15,038 nucleotides of DNA from assembly GCA_001931905.2 (NCBI GenBank), contig MSJI02000380.1:1-15038 (forward strand), given 5' to 3'. A program made the translations under genes and the position numbers. Within the stretch, counting starts at the first letter, position 1; every line of letters begins with the position of its first letter. The notes below the pieces were generated by a model that was not told the DNA's origin, made no database searches, and saw only the letters and a list, made by a program, of their open reading frames with translations. This DNA comes from Cladosporium sp. IMV 00045. Taxonomy: Eukaryota; Ascomycota; Dothideomycetes; Cladosporiales; Cladosporiaceae. Of the stretch, positions 7,190 through 15,038 are shown piece after piece.

Positions 7190-8746
7190 CTACACCGTCA
7201 CACCCTCCGCCGGCACAGCACGATTCCTTCCCCAATCCCATTCATCCCCTTCACCATTGACAAAAGGCTGCTCGCGCATCGCAGAGCTGACATCCGCTTC
7301 CCACTTCAGATTCTCAATATACGCTAAAACCCTACCCAGAGCATCGGTGCCGTCGTTCTTGTTCTCCGCGGTAAACTCATCGATTTGCAGCAAGTTGTAT
7401 GGCTCGCTAGCCGCTTTGTTGATCGAATCATCGATCAGAAGAGTGTTGGATTGATCCCACTTCGTAGCGAGGGGTTCTTTCGAGCCGTCCTCCAATTCAG
7501 ATTCTGACGCTGGGGCAGGGAAGCCGGCTTGCACTTCCACGTCATCCCAAAGCCAGGTCAGCTGCTTGTAGACTTGCACTTTCTTCTCGTAGTGTTCTCC
7601 CAGACGAAGGTCCTTTCGAGACCAGACCCCAACGAGCTGTTCTTGCTGCTTGGGATTGAAGAGTTGTTTCACCATCGGAATCACGTTGTGTGGACGTGCA
7701 GAGGACCAGACCATTACGGCGTGGTGGGCTAGGCAGTATCTGAGGAATCCATGGACATTTGGCCGAGGTGTGTGCTTGGTTCCCTTGCCTTCGCGGAGGA
7801 GGAGTGTTCCGTTGAGGTCGAGGACGATGAGTAGCTTCTTGGGTTGTGAAAGGCGATGAGGCGGGACTAGCGCTCTTTCGAGGTACGACTTAGAGGGCTC
7901 AGGGCGAGGCAAGAGGTATAAGCGTGGGTTTTCGCCTGAAGGCGTCAGCTGCAGTGAGCGCGTGTATGTTGGGTTCACCAGCCTTGCTGGGAGTGGGTCA
8001 TGCACTCCCTTCGGCTCTGAAGGTGGACCGTGAGAAGATCGAAGAGCGTACCTCGTTTGTACTGAGTGGGTTTGTTGTTGCTGGCTTTTCTTGACCCTCC
8101 ATTTATTCTCAGCCTGGTCTTGGTTTTGCTGGATTGCGTTTCCATATTGGGCCCAGGATTGTTGCCAGCTTGCTTTGTGGGTTTGGCTGTACGGAAACGC
8201 AACTTGGTTGGTTTCGTAGCCGAAGCCGTAGCCTGGCCATTGTCCTCCGTTGTAAGCTGGCCCAAAGCCTGAGTAAGACCCTCCGTATCCGGTTGTGAGG
8301 GTGTTCGAATTTGCTGTTGCTGCTGCTTGTCCGTAGTTCGCCACTGGCGGTTGTGGAAGGAATGCTGGGTTGATGTGGCCTCCTTGTGGGTAGACTTGTG
8401 CTCCTGATGTCTGTTCTGACGTGAGCCTATTATAGGACTGGGGTCGTGTGCTTCCTTGTGATGTGGCATATGCTGGGTAGAAGAATTCACTGGGTTGGTA
8501 GTATTGGCCCCATTGTCCGTTACCGAATGGCTGGAACCCTGACCATTGCAAGAGCCCCGGATGTTGTCCCTGCCGCGTCTGCGAGGAGGCTGTATGCATG
8601 TTTTCGCGGGTTTCTCGCTCTGTTGACCGCTCGTCTCCGAAGTTGGGTTCATCATGGGTATGCTGCGATGACTGGAAAGACTGCGACTGAGATGGGTACA
8701 CAGGATCAAATGATGAGCCTGATGAATACTGCTGATTCCAGGCCAT
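7190..8746 (-). CDS. FCP1/NIF homology (HAD-fold) domain protein with prion-like N terminus
   Basis: A 518-residue protein in two parts. Residues 1 to about 230 are low complexity, rich in Q, S, G, Y and N, with stretches such as YGGSYSGFGPAYNGG, and probably disordered. Residues about 300-490 form an FCP1/NIF-type HAD domain like those of CTD phosphatases and Tim50: LLIVLDLNGTLL (nucleophile Asp310), VMVWSSARP (about 345-353) and TLLIDDS (Asp439-Asp440). The usual DxDxT is DLNGT here: the second Asp, the general acid/base, is Asn312, so catalysis may be weak or absent. No membrane segment or clear targeting peptide is visible. I start at the first in-frame ATG (8746, MAWNQQ); the open frame extends to 8854 without another ATG. 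An out-of-frame ATG lies 38 nt upstream. The substrate is unknown. Confidence 0.85.
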   Translation of the reverse strand: MAWNQQYSSGSSFDPVYPSQSQSFQSSQHTHDEPNFGDERSTERETRENMHTASSQTRQGQHPGLLQWSGFQPFGNGQWGQYYQPSEFFYPAYATSQGSTRPQSYNRLTSEQTSGAQVYPQGGHINPAFLPQPPVANYGQAAATANSNTLTTGYGGSYSGFGPAYNGGQWPGYGFGYETNQVAFPYSQTHKASWQQSWAQYGNAIQQNQDQAENKWRVKKSQQQQTHSVQTRYALRSSHGPPSEPKGVHDPLPARLVNPTYTRSLQLTPSGENPRLYLLPRPEPSKSYLERALVPPHRLSQPKKLLIVLDLNGTLLLREGKGTKHTPRPNVHGFLRYCLAHHAVMVWSSARPHNVIPMVKQLFNPKQQEQLVGVWSRKDLRLGEHYEKKVQVYKQLTWLWDDVEVQAGFPAPASESELEDGSKEPLATKWDQSNTLLIDDSINKAASEPYNLLQIDEFTAENKNDGTDALGRVLAYIENLKWEADVSSAMREQPFVNGEGDEWDWGRNRAVPAEGVTV

Positions 8747-9057
8747 CGAGAAATGGCAGTGCCAGTCAATGGGATCAATGTCATTGACCACGTGATAAAT
8801 GTCTGGCAAAGAGTGTAAATGAAATGTACAAATCGAAGTCGAAGTAAGCCTCAAGCTAAGCCCCTTTCGGTCACGAGCTCTAAAGGCTATTCCAACATTA
8901 CTATATTGACAAACACAATGAACCTTGTATTTATTTTACTGTCTTCTTGTGGCTATTGACATTATGCAAAATCAGAGAAGTTATGTTGAGATTTTAATTG
9001 AAAGTAATTAATTCGTAATGTCATTATATAATCGGGTCTCATCCCTACACATCCAAG
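8747..9057 (-). promoter_or_regulatory. A/T-rich spacer: 3' end of the SPATA20-like gene and promoter of the FCP1-like gene
   Basis: Both neighbours are read leftward, so these 311 nt hold the 3' UTR of the upstream gene and the promoter and leader of the downstream one. About 8880-9035 is strikingly A/T-rich compared with the coding sequence on either side, with TAATTAATT and TTATATAAT near 9005-9031. The TATTGACA motif appears twice on + (near 8903 and 8954). No specific factor site is recognised. Confidence 0.4.
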
Positions 9058-11481
9058 CTATACAGACTTGAACAGATCATCTACACCCTGCGAGTCAAGG
9101 ACTCGACAGCTAGTGCCTTCGCAAAGTTGCACAAACTCCTTATCAGCATCCAAATCCTTCAGCAGACCATTGCGCTGGCGCAACCATTCTGTCTCTTTTG
9201 CATCGGCACCAAGTCGGACGACCGTACAGTTGGGGTGCAAGCCACTTCTGACCGCCTGCAATGCCTTGTCCGCCAGAGGACCCTCACCAGCAATCACCAA
9301 GCCTTTCATGCCCAGCTTTGCTGCGACGATAGATGGCATCATGCCGCTGAAGAGGCCAGGGTGTTGCGAGATCTCTACCTCGAACGCGGCAACTGTGCGG
9401 CGACCCATCGTGAGGTATTTGGCTTCATCGAGCAAACTGCCAAGGCGGTGAAGATTGTTTGCACTGACGCCGTTCACAGATGGCTCTGCATTGTCCATGC
9501 CGTCTTTCGTGCGGACGAGAATGTCGGCTTGGTTTGCGGGGGTAGAGAAGAACCCATGCTTGTGGGTGTCCCAGAACAGCTCATTTTGTTTCTCTTGCAA
9601 ATCAACCGCCCATCGGAGCCATGAGGCATCGAAAGTGGCAGCGTAAAGATCAATCAGTCCATAAATGAGGAATGCGTAGTCGTCCGCAAAGCCGGGCGTG
9701 TCGCCAGGGCCATCACGATAGACACGCAAGAGGGCTTTCGTGCTAGAATTGTAGAGATGAGTCTTTATACATTCTGCGGCGCTGGTTGCGGCAGAAAGAT
9801 AGGCGGTGGACTCGCTCGGGCAAGAGGCTGCGATAGCCGCGGCTGTGCGAGCGAGACCTGAGATGGCCAATCCGTTCCATGCGGTAACAATCTTGTCATC
9901 TAATGCAGGGCGAGGACGGTTCGTGTCGCGGTACGCGACAAGTTTCTGCCTGCTGGATTGCAAGAGTTCCCTGATCTTAGCTTCAGGTAGCTCGAGTTCG
10001 GCTGCCAGCTCAGCAGGCGTCATCTGGACGCACAAAGTGTTTTGGCCTTTGAGTTCGCCTTGAGCATCGAATTGCGGATCAATGTTTCCGCCAGGCTTGA
10101 TTCCCCAGTAGCGTGTGATAATGTCTGCTTCCTGGGCGGACAGAACGCGTTGAATCTCTTCCGAGGAGTAAACGTAGAAGGCGCCTTCACGCTTCTCTTT
10201 GTCAACAGCAGTAGGAAGAGAGTCGGCATCCTCGCTCGAATGGATGGCGCCTAAGGGCGAAAGCATGGGTTTGCTAGTGAGGTAAGTGGCGATGTCGTTG
10301 GTAGCCTCGAGGTAAAGCGGGTCTTGAGTGATAAGCCATGCATCAAGGTACAGAGGCAAAAGCTGCGCGTTGTCGTAAAGCATCTTCTCAAAGTGTGGAA
10401 GATTCCAGTCTCGTGTGACGGAATAACGTGCAAAGCCATGTCCGACCTGATCCTTCATACCGCCTTTATACATGAACGCAAGCGTTGTCAGGGCCATTTG
10501 CTGTGCGTCCTCGCATTCTTTTTCTCCAACGATGTCGCGAACCTCGAGACTCTGCGAGTTCAGCCTGAGAATCTGGCCAACATGTACAGGCGTCGGGAAC
10601 TTTGGTGCACCGCCGAAACCTCCATACTGAGTATCGAAACGTTGCTTGTAATGCTGATAGCTCTCCTCCAACAAGTCCAATTCTAGACCGTCTTCCTCGC
10701 CGTCTCCAATATCACCGTTCGCTTGGCTACCACCGAGAAAGCCTTCTTGTGCGAACTCACGCAACTGTTGCGCGATCTGCGAACCGCTTTCGCGGATGCT
10801 CTTCTCTTGCTCTTTCCATGCTTGCGCAACCTTCTTGAGCACATCCTCGAAGCTGCCACCACCTGCGAGGGCGCGCTTGGTTTTCGGCCCAGGCCAGTAG
10901 GTGCCGCCAAAGACAGGCTCCAAATTCGGAGTCACGAATACATTGAGAGGCCAGCCTCCAGCACCTGTAGTGGCTTGAAGGAAGTCCATGTATTGCCTGT
11001 CTATGTCGGGACGCTCTTCGCGATCGATCTTGATCGGGATGAAATGCTCATTCAGCAGCTGAGCGATGCGAGGATCGTCGAAGCTTTCATGGGCCATGAC
11101 ATGGCACCAATGGCAAGCGCTGTAGCCAATGCTTACAAAGAGCGGGCGATTGGTCTTGCGCGCAAGCGCGAGCGTTTCTGGGGTCCACAACTGCCAGGCG
11201 GTGGGGTTATCCATGTGAGAGCGCACATAGGGACTCTTGGACTCGCCGCAGCGGTTGGTGAGCGATACAAGGCCAGGTGGTGAAGAGGCCATTGTGGTGG
11301 TGGTTATCGTTCTTGTAGTATTACAGCGATGCGATTCAATGGCCGTTGGAGATGGAGCTGGGCGTGGGGCGAAGAATGGAGGTGAAAGAGGCGGGCTGTT
11401 GCGACGAGGGGCTGATGACGTCGCAGCAGAGCGAATGGCTCTCAGGTCTTGTGTTATTGCTCTGAATAGCAGAAATCGCAT
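9058..11481 (-). CDS. SPATA20/YyaL-like protein, thioredoxin-fold DUF255 plus (alpha/alpha)6 barrel
   Basis: An 807-residue member of the family that includes animal SPATA20 (SSP411) and bacterial YyaL. Its biochemical role is not established. The N-terminal thioredoxin-like domain (about 75-240) has SACHWCHVMAHESF with the CHWC pair at Cys123/Cys126, KIDREERPDID, and GAGGWPLNVFVTP. The rest resembles glycan epimerase barrels: HFEKMLYDNAQLL (363-375), SSEDADS (about 415-421), DDKIVTAWNGLAISGLAR (528-545), a FADDYAFLIYGLIDLY stretch and PSVNGVSANNL. The length and motif order are normal and no intron is needed. The first 63 residues are Arg/Ser/Thr/Pro-rich with few acids and look like a mitochondrial presequence. 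The second in-frame ATG (11292, MASSPPG) has a much better context (CACAATGG) than the first (CTGCATGC). Confidence 0.95.
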   Translation of the reverse strand: MRFLLFRAITQDLRAIRSAATSSAPRRNSPPLSPPFFAPRPAPSPTAIESHRCNTTRTITTTTMASSPPGLVSLTNRCGESKSPYVRSHMDNPTAWQLWTPETLALARKTNRPLFVSIGYSACHWCHVMAHESFDDPRIAQLLNEHFIPIKIDREERPDIDRQYMDFLQATTGAGGWPLNVFVTPNLEPVFGGTYWPGPKTKRALAGGGSFEDVLKKVAQAWKEQEKSIRESGSQIAQQLREFAQEGFLGGSQANGDIGDGEEDGLELDLLEESYQHYKQRFDTQYGGFGGAPKFPTPVHVGQILRLNSQSLEVRDIVGEKECEDAQQMALTTLAFMYKGGMKDQVGHGFARYSVTRDWNLPHFEKMLYDNAQLLPLYLDAWLITQDPLYLEATNDIATYLTSKPMLSPLGAIHSSEDADSLPTAVDKEKREGAFYVYSSEEIQRVLSAQEADIITRYWGIKPGGNIDPQFDAQGELKGQNTLCVQMTPAELAAELELPEAKIRELLQSSRQKLVAYRDTNRPRPALDDKIVTAWNGLAISGLARTAAAIAASCPSESTAYLSAATSAAECIKTHLYNSSTKALLRVYRDGPGDTPGFADDYAFLIYGLIDLYAATFDASWLRWAVDLQEKQNELFWDTHKHGFFSTPANQADILVRTKDGMDNAEPSVNGVSANNLHRLGSLLDEAKYLTMGRRTVAAFEVEISQHPGLFSGMMPSIVAAKLGMKGLVIAGEGPLADKALQAVRSGLHPNCTVVRLGADAKETEWLRQRNGLLKDLDADKEFVQLCEGTSCRVLDSQGVDDLFKSV

Positions 11482-11489
11482 GCAGGCAT
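11454..11489 (-). promoter_or_regulatory. Short upstream ORF overlapping the first ATG of the SPATA20-like gene
   Basis: On -, ATG at 11489 opens a 12-codon frame (TAA included) ending at 11454. It starts 8 nt before the first main-frame ATG (11481) and overlaps it out of frame. Ribosomes that use it would bypass 11481 and could restart at the strong ATG at 11292. It matters only if transcription starts upstream of 11489. Confidence 0.4.
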
Positions 11490-13338
11490 TGGGTGTTGGA
11501 AAGAAGAATCAAACTCTCTCAGACGCAGGGCGTAGCAAAAAGGTTGCGGACGGAAAGAGGCAAAAGATTAATGAAGAGTGGAAGCTTGATGGGGAGGGAA
11601 AGCGACGATCAGGGAAAAGATAGTGAAAGTCAAGTGACAGACATGACAAACCCACTCAGGCCCGGCATCAGGCGGGCCTCTACGTATGATACACACATGA
11701 TCGTCCGCGACAATTGCTTGGTTGAGGCGGACGGGCGGTACTGCCGCGGCCAGTCGATTGTGTAAGAGGATGCCGGCCGAGCAGCACAAGAGCAAGAGAG
11801 CACGTGTGTAGGCGAGACGGATGCGATTTTCCTCTTGTGCCTTGTGGTGCCACTCCCGGCGGCTATGCGTGTCATTTTGGGCCAGCGATACGGCTCCTCA
11901 CCCTCTCGACCCTGTCGCCATCCAACCTAACTTGACTCAATGCGGGGCGTCGACATATAGAATCCACCAGCCCGCAATCACCTCCGACCAAACGTAAAAA
12001 CGTCCGCAATCATTTAGAGATCACGGCCTCGGCGCCGGAGTCCTCCACAATGCCAGTGCTGGTGGCCTCCACTTGGGCCATTCTTTCTTCCTGCGTCCCA
12101 GTATTTCTCTCTACTCCAACCAATGTGGGGGCTCAATTGCTCGGCTGGACTTGCTACAGCAAAATAGCGAGTGAAAACACCTTGCGCCTTGTCGCGGTAT
12201 AGGGCACTCAGGCACTCGGAGCATCGGAACAAACTGCGGTCCGTCGTGCATCAGATTTGTTCTCTATCAAGATAACGATCCGCGACAAGACCAGACGGCG
12301 CCCCCAAAAGAATCAGATCGAGATTCTGGGTGATTTAGACTTTGCTTATACGCGTCTGTGAGCTATTGGTCTTATCACTTCCGTCAAAGCTCCCACAAAC
12401 TATTAGCTATAATTACTCAAATTCCCATCTGGACCAGGGCCGAAGTCGCACTCAATTATCGACTTGTTCGAAAAGTCCAGTGCGCACGGCCTCAACAACG
12501 GGGAAGATACCAGCAGTTCCGTTGCTTAGTGTATGTACTCAACAATTCAGGGAACGCCAGAAAGTAATAACAATTAGTCGCGGATTGATCTGTCGTTTGA
12601 GCTAAGTGACTCCCAACAACCTCGCGAAGCCGTCTTTTTGTAAAATTGTGGAAGATTCTAGAGTTGTACGCGCGCCCATGGTTGCTAGGTCGCGTTGGTG
12701 TGTTATTCGCAGCTTTGTTCATGTATCCAAAACTCGACATCTTCAATCTCGAGCGTGCTCATTTTTTTTTGAATAATTATAAAATACAGCTCGTCTGCAC
12801 AGAGCATGCTGTCGCTCTGGCTAGCACTCATAGTCCTGAATGTAAAAGATGGGCTTTGGAAACGAAGTTGCTGCCTTCCAGCCTGATTCGAAGGGAGCCG
12901 TGCCACTCGAGAGGTCAGAAGCTGCTTGGAAAATCTCATGGCTTCGAGTTGAACAAATTATAGTGGCAGGACCTGAAGGCATGGAATTGTCACGTTGCAA
13001 ACATGGCACAGTGAGGGCAATGCTCGGTATTGATTTGGCCAGCCAAACTTGACAGCTTCCAGGAAAGTAGAAACGTGCTGGTGTCTGTTGGCGCTACTTC
13101 ATCAACAAGCAACATATCATCTCTGGCAATCTGATAGTTCTCCAATTTAGACTTCCAAATGAGGTCGAATTGATGAGTTGAGTGAATCTGTATGTTGTAC
13201 AACAAAAGCCAGCTCAAAGACGCGTAGAGAGTCTCAAAGTTCATGACGTCCAATGCCAAGCATACAGTACCGTTTGTGAAGCAGAAACGCTAACGATGCC
13301 GCGAGTGCTGTTTTAATCCTGACACAGGCCAGAGATGA
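11482..13338. other. Long intergenic region between divergent SPATA20-like and tRNase Z genes
   Basis: Over 1.8 kb with no gene I can support. The left part should be the SPATA20-like promoter; the right part, before 13339, should be the promoter or 5' exon of tRNase Z. Seen in it are a TGACTCA site at 11933-11939, a TATATAG at about 11955-11961, a run of nine or more T near 12762-12770, and small open frames without motifs (for example 50 codons from ATG 12050). Confidence 0.45.
11933..11939. promoter_or_regulatory. TGACTCA, consensus Gcn4/CPC1 (AP-1 type) site
   Basis: An exact TGACTCA, the core bound by the bZIP regulator of general amino-acid control in fungi, lies about 450 bp upstream of the first ATG of the SPATA20-like gene. 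A single 7-mer is expected by chance about once per 8 kb of double-stranded palindrome-like search, so this is only a candidate. Confidence 0.25.
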
Positions 13339-13827
13339 TCGCGCTTGCGCCCTCACACCTTTCACTCCGATAGCATCACCACCACGATCACTACCAGCAA
13401 GTTGGCGCAACTACGCGGGCTGGCAAAAGGCCTCACGACGTTACGAACTTTTTCTTTCTCTCCAGCAAGCCGATCTTACACTTCCTCCAGCTCTGGCCCG
13501 CTATCCAGCCTACAGGAACTTTGTGCCGAACACGAGGGTTCCAAGAAAAGCGATACCGAAAAAGAGCTAGAGAAGGCGCATGCTGGAGTAGCAGACAAGC
13601 CCGTCGCGCAAATAATACCCGACATCAAACGATATGAGCTTGGACGGACCTTGAATAGCTGGCGCCATCGTGGAAAACTAGTCTCCAAATCACCTCAAAG
13701 GAAGCTGCAGACTTTGCCTGGACCTTCGGAAACTTTTTTCACGGACCAGCACGTAGATCGACTCGCTCCTCCATTTCAAAAGGTCCATCGCAAGTGGCGG
13801 AGACTTGACTCCGTAGCAGCACGCAAG
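13339..13827 (+). other. Open in-frame extension upstream of tRNase Z without any ATG
   Basis: The tRNase Z frame stays open for 163 codons upstream of ATG 13828, back to TGA at 13336-13338, with no ATG. It reads like protein: KLAQLRGLAKGLTTLRTFSF, then SPASRSYTSS, which resembles a mitochondrial presequence with an R-x-Y/T cleavage site, then a charged linker ending RKWRRLDSVAARK before the core. Either an upstream exon or a near-cognate codon (such as TTG at 13402, with A at -3 and G at +4) starts it, or it is an untranslated leader. Confidence 0.45.
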
Positions 13828-15038
13828 ATGCGGTCTTTCGTTCAGGTTCTTACTACGCCGACGGCGGACACGCCAGGCACCACGTTGCTTCTACATTTCG
13901 ACCAGAAGAGATATTTGATCGGAAGTTTGGCAGAGGGAACACAAAGAGCATCTGTACAGATGGGCGCGAAGCTGCTGAAAGTCAATGAGTGCTTTGTCAC
14001 TGGAAGAACAGAATGGAAGAACACCGGCGGCTTGATCGGCATGGTCTTGACTTTGGCGGATGCTGCATCATCAAGCCATGCAGCAAATCTAGAGGAGGCA
14101 AAGAAACGAGCTGCGAACAAGGCAGAAAAGATGGGGTTTGGTGGCGACGTTGCGAAAATCAAGGCACTTGAGGAAGAGGCTAAGGTCGACCTCGGCGCCA
14201 CTGGCCTCACACTTTTGGCGCCTCCGAACCTCAATCACATGCTGGCGACGGCTCGTCGATTCGTTTTCAGGAAAGGCATGCCGCTCAACGTTCACGAGAT
14301 CAACAGTGATCAATATAAGCTTGAGGGCGAGGAGGAATGGACGCCGTACTGGGCTGATGAGAACATCAAACTTTGGCCCATGTCAATTCTCCCTTCAAAG
14401 TCCACGCCGTCCAGCACGGGCTCATCAACTCCGGCTAGCCCTCGCAAGAGGAGTATAGAAGAAGTCTACGAGGGTGAGGTGCCTGAGAATGGTCGCCCAG
14501 CTGCGGCAGATAGACCGACACCGGAAGAACGCGACCAGCTCACGGCCAAAGCGGTTGTGGGTGAGATGTTCAATTCTTCATGGCGGTTGGATACTCTCTA
14601 TCCCACCCGTCTTGCCGATGTTAAAATGCCTGCCACCATCTTCATTCGCAACTCCGAAACCAACAAAATCGAAAAGTATACTGGCCCAGCACCTGGACCG
14701 AACCGTAATTTGCCGAACCCGGACCTTGAAGTCCTTGTTCGCAAACCCTGGCCTGGAGCGTTGGTTGAGAGCCTACCCCCAACGCAGCCTTCAAAAGCAG
14801 CTGTGAGCTACATCATTCGCAATCACATGCAGCGAGGTAAATTCTTGGTTGATCGTGCAGTCGCACTCAAGGTCGCCAAGGGTCACAACTGGAGTCGCCT
14901 AGCTAAAGGTCAATGCGTCCAGAACGAGGACGGCGAGACCATTCAGCCGGAGCAGGTTCTAAGCCCAAGCAAGGAGGGTGGCGGTATTGCCGTCCTTGAT
15001 CTCCCTGATGTGACCTATATCGACAATCTCATTGCACG
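13828..15038 (+). CDS. TRZ1: tRNase Z, long form, N-terminal part (3' end beyond window)
   Basis: This enzyme cuts the 3' trailer from pre-tRNAs before CCA addition, in the nucleus and mitochondria. The visible 403 codons are uninterrupted and match the N-terminal half of long tRNase Z (ELAC2/Trz1), a degenerate metallo-beta-lactamase domain. They include MRSFVQVLTTPTADTPGTTL, then LLHFDQKRYLIG, AEGTQRA, TEWKNTGGLIGMVLTLADA, a LGATGLTLLAPPNLNHML stretch and a later region that ends LDLPDVTYIDNLI at the window edge. A low-complexity Ser/Thr/Pro linker (about residues 195-210) separates subdomains. The catalytic HxHxDH motif belongs to the C-terminal half and is outside the window, so activity cannot be judged. 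I start at 13828 because fungal relatives commonly begin just before this Q-V-L-T-T-P-T-A-D-T-P block; a longer mitochondrial form is likely. Confidence 0.93.
   Translation, partial: MRSFVQVLTTPTADTPGTTLLLHFDQKRYLIGSLAEGTQRASVQMGAKLLKVNECFVTGRTEWKNTGGLIGMVLTLADAASSSHAANLEEAKKRAANKAEKMGFGGDVAKIKALEEEAKVDLGATGLTLLAPPNLNHMLATARRFVFRKGMPLNVHEINSDQYKLEGEEEWTPYWADENIKLWPMSILPSKSTPSSTGSSTPASPRKRSIEEVYEGEVPENGRPAAADRPTPEERDQLTAKAVVGEMFNSSWRLDTLYPTRLADVKMPATIFIRNSETNKIEKYTGPAPGPNRNLPNPDLEVLVRKPWPGALVESLPPTQPSKAAVSYIIRNHMQRGKFLVDRAVALKVAKGHNWSRLAKGQCVQNEDGETIQPEQVLSPSKEGGGIAVLDLPDVTYIDNLIA

Noticed and set aside
8747..8854. 36-codon N-terminal extension of the FCP1-like protein
   Set aside because: The open frame continues upstream of 8746 but contains no ATG and its sequence is unlike the low-complexity domain; it is probably the leader.
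10723..11283. 186-codon frame on +, antisense to the SPATA20-like gene
   Set aside because: It is the antisense of a strongly conserved coding region, has no motif, and follows from GC-rich codon bias.
12050..12202. 50-codon small ORF (MPVLVASTW...) with a hydrophobic start
   Set aside because: It is short, has no codon bias or relatives I know, and lies in a long intergenic region where such frames are expected.
12849..13052. 67-codon frame on +
   Set aside because: No motif and no clear leader; the local GC rise is not enough to call a gene.

Overview
The window comes from a filamentous ascomycete (Pezizomycotina; a Dothideomycete is my guess, not shown). The support is a nuclear gene for the mitochondrial F1-ATPase beta subunit, a protein gene split by three introns of 48-66 nt, a tRNA with a 17-nt intron at position 37/38, and fungal-type DUF7918, FCP1/NIF-like and long tRNase Z proteins. 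Genes lie on both strands, well spaced, with no operon-like organisation.

Layout, left to right. 1-660: the 3' part of ATP2 on +, very C-ending in codon use. 661-4290: 3.6 kb with no gene I can support. Its core (about 1050-2215) is a degenerate tandem repeat with an 88-90 bp period, fading out to about 2880; a two-unit telomere-like motif lies near 3920. 4291-4379: tRNA-Lys(CUU) on -, with internal A and B boxes and a downstream T-run. 5215-6659: a four-exon DUF7918 gene on +, which I reconstructed. 7190-8746: an FCP1/NIF-type HAD-fold protein on - with a prion-like N terminus. 9058-11481: an SPATA20/YyaL-type thioredoxin-fold protein (DUF255) on -, probably with alternative starts. 11482-13338: 1.86 kb without a supported gene. 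13339/13828-15038: the N-terminal part of a long-form tRNase Z on +, running off the window end.

The genes do not form one pathway. Two loose themes can be seen. A tRNA gene and a tRNA 3'-processing enzyme are both present, 9 kb apart and probably by chance. Three proteins (ATP2, the SPATA20-like protein and tRNase Z) are known or plausible mitochondrial proteins. The most unusual items are the 88-bp array, whose spacing grows in 21-bp steps; the AUG-less open extension in front of tRNase Z; the tandem acceptor in the DUF7918 gene; and the two-start arrangement of the SPATA20-like gene. I found no evidence of a defence system, transposase, CRISPR or virus.
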